64,000 nt of DNA from an uncultured Collinsella sp. (lineage in GTDB: Bacteria > Actinomycetota > Coriobacteriia > Coriobacteriales > Coriobacteriaceae). How positions within the stretch are numbered: the first letter of the stretch is position 1; each line of letters opens with the position of its first letter. Under the pieces are notes generated by a model. It was not told the origin of the DNA and ran no database searches. It was given only the letters and a program-made list of their open reading frames with translations. This document shows positions 58,728-64,000 of the stretch, piece after piece. The stretch is taken from assembly GCA_905209455.1 (NCBI GenBank), contig CAJLTA010000008.1:1-64000 (forward strand), written 5' to 3'. The position numbers and the translations under genes were made by a program.

Positions 58728-58872
58728 GTTACGCCGTTTTACAAACGGCGTAACTGCTCGGCGCTGCGCGGGCTCCGGACACGGCAATCTGACGTTCAAC
58801 TTCACGGGCGCGACCAAAAGGTCAGCGCCCGCTTGTTTCACGTCACCTTACCGCACCCGGAGACCGCTCGCT
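58728..58872. repeat. 3'-end element of about 145 bp, copy 2
   Basis: It begins at the larE stop with a 12-bp hairpin (58728-58739 with 58743-58754, GTTACGCCGTTT). It then matches 49228-49372, including AATCTGACGTTCAA and TTTCACGTCACCTT. Confidence 0.6.
58805..58837 (+). terminator. larE terminator inside 3'-end element copy 2
   Basis: CGGGCGCGACC pairs with GGTCAGCGCCCG around AAAA, followed by CTTGTTT. The closing base pair differs from copy 1 (C-G against A-T) but pairing is kept. Confidence 0.7.
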
Positions 58873-58900
58873 CGCATATGCTCAACCTGCACTGCGTTAA

Positions 58901-58950
58901 CTGACCCGCCAATAAGGGACAGGTTTATTTTGGCAGGTTTTATCTGGGGA
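58901..58950. repeat. REP-like palindrome, CCTGCCAAAAAGGGACAGG family
   Basis: TGACCCGCCAATAAGGGACAGG is followed by TTTATTTTGGCAGG and the tail TTTTATCTGGGG. The rest of 58728-59024 holds the larE 3' element and an imperfect GTCGCCCC/GGGGCGAC hairpin near the next stop. Confidence 0.78.
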
Positions 58951-59024
58951 AATATCGCGAGGCAGTCGCCCCCCCTAGCACCCATCTCACTTCGAGAGAC
59001 ACAAGAGGGGCGACTCGGCTGCAT

Positions 59025-60725
59025 CTACTTCTTCCGATAGCGGCGGTTGCGGCTCGTCGATGAACCCATTACTTCGATGAGTCCTTTATCCGCCATTTTT
59101 GGCAGATGGTAGCGGACGGACGAAATTTTGACCCCCGATGCAACCGCTATTTCTCGCGCCGTCATATCCACTTCGGCGCTGAGAGCCTCCAGGATCCTAT
59201 CCGCTGTCGAAGCTGACGATTCTCTGCTCATATCGATAATCTCAAACGTGTCTTTGCCACATTTTGACAGGACATGTTTATCGACAAGATTCCCGCAGAT
59301 CAGGCGAATGTCATCCGAATCCCACTTCAGGGCCTCTCGTATTTTTTGAACATCGCATACGCACCCATGCTCCCGCATAAACATGAGCAATGTTTCCTCG
59401 CGATCCGTCAGCTCGGTGCCCACATGGCTCTGAATCCACGTGCGGTTTTCAGCAAGCTCCGCCCCGTGCCGGGAAAGCAGCACCGTAAACGAATCGGCCT
59501 TAACGATAAATTTCGGCCTTCCAAGCGAACGAGACTCCATCTCGCGAATCATAGCCGGGATACCAGATCCCTGGCTTTCTGCAACGGGCCCCTCGGCATG
59601 CTCTAACGGCGTCGCCCCCATTAGGCTCATGAGCTTTGGGTTTCGGCAGCGCGATTCCCCGTCTGCAAGATTGTCCACCGTCTTTCCGCCCCAAAGCCCA
59701 CCGGGGTTTTTGATCTCTATTCTGTCTGGATAGATATCGACACTCACGGCCTGCCCCACAAACATGGGCGAATATTCTCGATGGATGCAGGCGTTTGCCA
59801 AGGCCTCGCGCAAAACCTCCTGGGGAACTTCCCAATCCTCCCTTCTGCCAGCGCCTTGCACTATCGCCGCTTTGCGCAAGTTCCGTCCAATCGCGACAAG
59901 GGCATCTTCGATGCAAGCCGGAATCGGGCCATCGCACAACTGGCGGTCAATAAACCGGGGTTGCCCGGGTGCAGATTTTTCCACATCGGAATGAACGGCG
60001 ACATCAATCATGAGTTTGGGATAGAACTGCTGGGGGTAAATTCCCGCCGACAGAAGCCCTGCGAGCTTCACCGCACCATCCTTTGTAGTGATATTGAGTC
60101 TGACCAGCTGCTTTTCCAGCGTATCGGCCCCGCGCAAAACGCGGGGGGTCTGCAGCCGGCGATTTGCGATAATAGACCGCACGACATCTGGATCCAAATC
60201 CTCGACTGTTGCCTCCGAAACCACCGTGCCGTCTGCATCGCTCGGAAGCAACGCACTCTGCAGCTCATATAGCTCAGCGGGTGACATCTTGATATCTTTA
60301 TCATCCACGCGCTTGTAGCTACCGTTCTGCACGCCGCGCGCGCCGATATAGCAAGGCTTCGCTTTAAGCTCAAGTTCAAAGATGCGCACCAGAAGCACCT
60401 GGAGCCCGTCGACCTCGCCTCGATCAAGCTCGTACCGTGGCGCATGGGTCACCACTGCCGCTGAGCCTCCGTCTCCGATACCCGAAACAAACTGATCGCG
60501 CACCCTATCGATAGCAAAGTTAGCCGAAGGAACAAATCCTTCGGCTTCGTTTAGGCCCAAAATAATGAGCCCACCCGCAGTGTTCGCAAAAGCGCTCACT
60601 GTCTCCCATACGTCTGCGCTCAATTTATTCGTGCAGGCTTTAACTTCTACCGATGCGTCATCAGTCCCCCGCCTGCGAAGGCGCTCAACGATAAGGCCAA
60701 GAGGTTCATCCAGCAGCATTGGCAT
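59025..60725 (-). CDS. AlbA_2 / HATPase_c_4 / winged-helix protein (COG2865-like regulator)
   Basis: This 566-residue protein has three parts. An AlbA_2 (Schlafen-type) domain is at about 10-150: VEVKACTNKLSADVWETVSAFANTAGG, GLNEAEGF. A GHKL-like ATPase segment is at about 300-420: EVLREALANACIHREYSP with the N-box, IEIKNPGGLWGG. Then two helix-turn-helix regions follow, the last TAREIAVASGVKISSVRYHLPKMADKGLIEV (about 525-555). COG2865-type proteins are predicted regulators with poorly known function. The start at 60725 or 60719 follows directly on a TAGAGAGA box. The array of such boxes upstream suggests autoregulation. Confidence 0.85.
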   Translation of the reverse strand: MPMLLDEPLGLIVERLRRRGTDDASVEVKACTNKLSADVWETVSAFANTAGGLIILGLNEAEGFVPSANFAIDRVRDQFVSGIGDGGSAAVVTHAPRYELDRGEVDGLQVLLVRIFELELKAKPCYIGARGVQNGSYKRVDDKDIKMSPAELYELQSALLPSDADGTVVSEATVEDLDPDVVRSIIANRRLQTPRVLRGADTLEKQLVRLNITTKDGAVKLAGLLSAGIYPQQFYPKLMIDVAVHSDVEKSAPGQPRFIDRQLCDGPIPACIEDALVAIGRNLRKAAIVQGAGRREDWEVPQEVLREALANACIHREYSPMFVGQAVSVDIYPDRIEIKNPGGLWGGKTVDNLADGESRCRNPKLMSLMGATPLEHAEGPVAESQGSGIPAMIREMESRSLGRPKFIVKADSFTVLLSRHGAELAENRTWIQSHVGTELTDREETLLMFMREHGCVCDVQKIREALKWDSDDIRLICGNLVDKHVLSKCGKDTFEIIDMSRESSASTADRILEALSAEVDMTAREIAVASGVKISSVRYHLPKMADKGLIEVMGSSTSRNRRYRKK

Positions 60726-60729
60726 TCCG

Positions 60730-60920
60730 TCTCTCTAAAACGATAGATTTATCTCTCTATAGTATAGTATATCTCTCTATCTTTAGAGAGATAAGCACCT
60801 TATTTTAGAGAGACATTTAGAGAGATGTATCGAATTCACTGTTAGATAGCCCAATGTTATCTCTTTAACTGGCTTTCTCTTTAGAGAGACAATTAGAGAG
60901 ACGAGCGCGACCTCTCTAAT
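60730..60920. promoter_or_regulatory. Array of TAGAGAGA boxes in the promoter of the AlbA_2 gene
   Basis: Exact TAGAGAGA octamers (either strand) lie at 60730, 60752, 60772, 60784, 60806, 60818, 60882 and 60894. Near-copies lie at 60860, 60876 and 60912. Two direct pairs are 12 bp apart. 60772 and 60784 form a palindrome. The region is AT-rich and contains TATACTATACTATAG, a likely minus-strand -10 area. I see no gene in 60726-61196. Confidence 0.75.
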
Positions 60921-60965
60921 CAAGGGCACCACTCTTTAAGGTGCACACTCCCTAACCGTGCCCTA

Positions 60966-61038
60966 AGTTGCGGTGAAATAGTCCCCCGATTAACCTGCCA
61001 AAAAGGGACAGGTTTATTTTGGCGGGTTTTATCTGGGG
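60966..61038. repeat. Two adjacent repeat remnants upstream of the nuclease gene
   Basis: AGTTGCGGTGAAATAGTCC (60966-60984) is a half copy of the GTTGCGGTGGAATA palindrome. It is followed by a full CCTGCCAAAAAGGGACAGG-family element with tail TTTTATCTGGGG (60992-61038). Confidence 0.7.
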
Positions 61039-61196
61039 AAACGCAAAATAGCCCCACATACACAACCACCGCAGCTCCATATGAGGCAAATGAATCAGTA
61101 GCGTCTATCCCAAATCTTGAGTATTTGTTCGACAGAACGGCCCCTGCCGGCTCCTGCTAGACTGGTAGATTCCCAACCGTCCATCCAGGAGCCGCA

Positions 61197-62180
61197 ATGT
61201 CGCGCAAGTCCGCCTACAAGCAAGTACTTTCCATCGGCGCCGCCGTGGTGCTGGGGTTTGCGCTGTTCACAGGGTCGCTCGACGGAGCGCCCAAGTTGTT
61301 GTCGCCGCAAAGTGATGAACAGGCGGCAGCTCTGGCCGAAAAACAAAACGAAAGTCCCAGCCGCACCGACGACGAGGCGGACCTGGTCGATCGGCTCGAA
61401 TCAGGAACGGCGAGCTCCCCGGACCCTCAAAACAGCCAGGACTCTGGCGATGGCTCCGATTCCGCCACAACCGACACCGGCGACGGCGCTTCCGCGGACA
61501 GCGCCGCCACCCCCATCGACGAGGTCGAAAACCCCGACCTCAACCGCGCCCGCGGTGTTTATCTCAGCAGCATTCCCGACTACGCCGGCAACCCCTACGT
61601 TGCCCTGCGCGCCGACAGCACGCACCCGCTCGGCACACCATCATTCACGCTCGATGAATACGAGCGCGCTACAGAAGAGGGTTGCTTTAAGAAGTTCTCC
61701 AAGCTTGACAGCCTGGGCCGCACCCGCAAAGCGCTCGCCTGCGTGGGCCCCGAATCACTCGGTCAAGGCGAGCGCGGCGATATCTCGCGTATCCATCCCG
61801 CTGGATGGCGCCAGCAGCGCTACGACTTTATTCCGGGCCAGAGCCTCTACAACCGCTGCCATCTCATCGCCTGGTCGCTCTGCGGCGAAAACGCCAACCG
61901 CAAGAATCTCCTCACCGGCACGCGTTATCTCAACGAGACAGGCATGCTGCCGTTTGAGGAGCAGATTCTCGGCTACATCCGCGAGACGGGCAACCACGTG
62001 CTCTATCGCGTCACACCCATGTATAACGAAGAGGAACTTGTCTGCCGCGGCGTGCGCCTTGAGGCGCAATCGGTCGAGGACCACGGCAAGACCCTCTGCT
62101 TCCACGTGTACTGCTACAACCTGCAGCCGCACGTGCAGATCGACTACGCCACCGGCCGCAACCAGGCATCCGGAGACTAG
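61197..62180 (+). CDS. Secreted or membrane-anchored DNA/RNA non-specific endonuclease
   Basis: This 327-residue protein has an N-terminal hydrophobic helix (about 10-27, signal or anchor), a Ser/Asp/Thr/Ala-rich acidic linker (about 36-110), and a nuclease domain of the EndA/NucA type. SLYNRCHLIAWSLCGENANRKNLLTGTRYLNE (about 220-251) matches the DRGH-type active site, with His the general base and Asn the metal ligand. Related enzymes degrade DNA at the surface, in uptake, or as toxins. GGAG lies 6-7 nt before the ATG. No immunity-like gene adjoins it. Confidence 0.85.
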   Translation: MSRKSAYKQVLSIGAAVVLGFALFTGSLDGAPKLLSPQSDEQAAALAEKQNESPSRTDDEADLVDRLESGTASSPDPQNSQDSGDGSDSATTDTGDGASADSAATPIDEVENPDLNRARGVYLSSIPDYAGNPYVALRADSTHPLGTPSFTLDEYERATEEGCFKKFSKLDSLGRTRKALACVGPESLGQGERGDISRIHPAGWRQQRYDFIPGQSLYNRCHLIAWSLCGENANRKNLLTGTRYLNETGMLPFEEQILGYIRETGNHVLYRVTPMYNEEELVCRGVRLEAQSVEDHGKTLCFHVYCYNLQPHVQIDYATGRNQASGD

Positions 62181-62241
62181 TGCCGACCGCACCGCCCGTA
62201 ACCCAAAAATGATTCGTTTTCCTCCGTCCCCATGGGATCAA

Positions 62242-62276
62242 AAAAGGCCGCCCTGGATTACCCAGGGCGGCCTTTT
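62242..62276. terminator. Bidirectional terminator between nuclease and EF-G-like genes
   Basis: AAAAGGCCGCCCTGG (62242-62256) and CCAGGGCGGCCTTTT (62262-62276) are perfect reverse complements with T-runs on both strands. Confidence 0.88.
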
Positions 62277-62309
62277 CGTCAGCGTCCACATTGCAGGCAA
62301 AACCACACG

Positions 62310-64000
62310 CTACTTGGCGCGGCCCTCCTCATAGCGCTCGACCAGCTTGGCCTGAACATCGTAGGGAACCTGCTCGTAGCCAGCGGGCTTCATGGTAAAG
62401 TCACCCGTGCCGCGCGTGATAGAGCGCAGGCGCGTCGAATAATCCGTCAGCTCTGCCAGCGGCGCCTGGGCAATGACCACGGTGTCGCCGCGCTCATCGG
62501 TCTCCATACCCGTCACGCGACCGCGCGATGCCGAGATGTCGCCCATCACAGCGCCGGCGTAGCTTTCGGGAATAGTCACCGTGATTTCCTCGATGGGCTC
62601 CAGCACCACCGGGTCGGCATCGGCGCACGCCTTGCGCAGGCCGATGCGAGCCGCCGCGCGGAACGCCATCTCGTTGGAGTCGACGCTGTGATACGAGCCG
62701 TCGTACACAGCCACGCGAATGCCCGTGAGCGGGTAGCCGGCAATGATGCCGTCCTTCATGGTCTCCTGGACACCCTTGTCCACGGCGGGGATGAGCGAGC
62801 GCGGGATGCGGCCACCCACGACCTCGTCTACAAACTCATAGCCATCGCTCGTGCCGTCGGGCCCAATGAGCGGCTCAACGCGCAGCCAGCAGTCGCCATA
62901 CTGACCGGCACCGCCAGTCTGTTTCTTGTGGCGGCCCTGCGCGCTTGCCGTACGGCGAATGGTCTCGCGATACGGAATGCGGATCGGCACGCTCTTGGCC
63001 ACGACCTTGGTGCGATCCTCCAAACGGTTGAGCAGCACCGAAACCTGCGCCTCACCAACGGCGGAGATAATGGTCTGGCCCGTCTCCTCGTCACGATCGA
63101 TGCTCATGGTCGGATCGGCCTTGCAGGCCTTCTCGATAAACGTGTAGAGCTTCTCTTCGTCGCCGCGATTCTCGGCCTCGATGGCGATGCGGTACTGCGA
63201 GTTGGGGAACTTAAACGCCGCAGCCTCGACCTTGCCGGTAATCGAGAGCGTATCGCCCGTCTCGGCCGCCAGCTTGGGTGCCACGATAATGTCGCCGGCA
63301 TAGGCGTGACCGACCTCGGTCATGTCGCGGCCGCACATCACATACAGGTGAGCCAGACGGTCGCCCTTGCGTGTGCGCGCGTTGACCAGCTCAAGGCCCG
63401 GCTCAAGCGTACCCGTCAGCACCTTAATAAAGCTGATGCGACCCTGCTGCGGATCGGCCAGGGTCTTAAACACAAACGCCACCGGACGATCATCGTCGCT
63501 TGAAATCTTGAGCGAATCGCCGTCGATAAGCGGCATCTCGCCGTAGTCGGTCGGCGCCGGGAAGTATGTGGCGATGTCGTCCATCAGCGAGTTGACGCCC
63601 TGCTCCTTAATGCAATCGCCCGCAAAGACCGGCACAAAGATGCGCTCGGCGATCGCCTTCGACAGCAGGCCTTCAAGCTCCTCCTGCGTCAGCGTCTCCT
63701 CGCCTTCCAAGTACTTCATCATCAGTTCATCGTCAGCCTCGGCCACCAGCTCGCACAGATGGTCATGGGCTTCCTCGGCCTGGGCACGATACTCCTCGGG
63801 AATCTCCGACTCAACGGCTTCGGTGCCGTTGCAATGGCGCGCCTTCATGCGCACCAGGTCGATGATGCCGTCAAAGTCCTCGCCCTCGCCCCAGGGAAGG
63901 GTCACGGCGCCCAGGCGCGTGCCAAAGCGCTCTTGCAGCAGGTCCATCGTGGTCGCAAAGCTGGCCTCGGAGCGCGACAGGCGGTTTACGAACACCGCAC
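62310..64000 (-). CDS. EF-G-like translation factor, 5' end outside the window
   Basis: At least 563 residues run to the right edge without a start. The visible part begins in the G domain at the G4 motif, then shows domain II (VAFVFKTLADPQQGRISFIKVLTG), domain III (DEETGQTIISAVGEAQVSVLLNRLE), domain IV (KKQTGGAGQYGDCWLRVEPL) and domain V (GRVTGMETDERGDTVVIAQAPLAEL). G4 reads VNRLSR where EF-G has VNKMDR, and the protein resembles the EF-G-like second paralogue found in Actinobacteria rather than canonical FusA. Function is probably a ribosome-associated GTPase. Confidence 0.88.
   Translation of the reverse strand, partial: AVFVNRLSRSEASFATTMDLLQERFGTRLGAVTLPWGEGEDFDGIIDLVRMKARHCNGTEAVESEIPEEYRAQAEEAHDHLCELVAEADDELMMKYLEGEETLTQEELEGLLSKAIAERIFVPVFAGDCIKEQGVNSLMDDIATYFPAPTDYGEMPLIDGDSLKISSDDDRPVAFVFKTLADPQQGRISFIKVLTGTLEPGLELVNARTRKGDRLAHLYVMCGRDMTEVGHAYAGDIIVAPKLAAETGDTLSITGKVEAAAFKFPNSQYRIAIEAENRGDEEKLYTFIEKACKADPTMSIDRDEETGQTIISAVGEAQVSVLLNRLEDRTKVVAKSVPIRIPYRETIRRTASAQGRHKKQTGGAGQYGDCWLRVEPLIGPDGTSDGYEFVDEVVGGRIPRSLIPAVDKGVQETMKDGIIAGYPLTGIRVAVYDGSYHSVDSNEMAFRAAARIGLRKACADADPVVLEPIEEITVTIPESYAGAVMGDISASRGRVTGMETDERGDTVVIAQAPLAELTDYSTRLRSITRGTGDFTMKPAGYEQVPYDVQAKLVERYEEGRAK

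Overview
The window is 64 kb of GC-rich DNA. It most resembles the class Coriobacteriia, with Collinsella or a close relative as the best guess. This placement rests on gene content and protein style from memory, with no database search. The sequence is ordinary chromosome: housekeeping genes (tex, a transaldolase-type fsa, rlmKL, ilvE, cysE, glmS, lemA, one SRP RNA, one tRNA-Ser) are interleaved with accessory cassettes. I see no phage, plasmid or intact transposase.

Layout: 0.2-4.4 kb is a MarR regulator with a two-gene heterodimeric ABC exporter. 4.8-10.7 kb is a class B sortase pilus operon, in the order large adhesin, SipA-like signal peptidase homologue, Spy0128-type major pilin, sortase. 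10.9-15.4 kb is a LysR regulator divergent from SDR dehydrogenase, MFS transporter and Gfo/Idh/MocA oxidoreductase genes. 15.7-22.7 kb holds tex, fsa, a HAD phosphatase and rlmKL. 22.7-27.5 kb is a potassium cassette: Kup, a tiny membrane protein and a KdpD/KdpE-like pair without KdpFABC. 27.6-32.2 kb holds a nitroreductase, an LTA-synthase-like enzyme and a flavodoxin. 32.3-36.1 kb is a second ABC exporter pair. 36.4-44 kb holds SRP RNA, a TadA-glycerate kinase fusion, tRNA-Ser, TetR, LemA, IlvE, DedA and CysE. 43.7-47.9 kb is a third ABC exporter pair with its own MarR. 48-57.7 kb holds small proteins, a second nitroreductase, a degenerate NtrC-like regulator, a YeiH exporter, GntR, GlmS, LacI and a HAD phosphatase. 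57.8-64 kb holds LarE, an AlbA_2/HATPase/wHTH protein behind an array of TAGAGAGA sites, a secreted nuclease and the 3' part of an EF-G-like factor.

The most striking feature outside genes is the density of dispersed palindromes at gene ends. At least four short families share a GGGAC core. Others are a roughly 160-bp palindrome, MITE-like elements with terminal inverted repeats of about 45 bp, and long hairpins capped by a GCGAAGC-type mini-hairpin. Several abut or overlap stop codons.

The best candidates for new biology are the pilus operon with a probably inactive signal peptidase, the TAGAGAGA-controlled AlbA_2 gene, the TadA-glycerate kinase fusion, and the 3'-end hairpin and MITE-like repeats.
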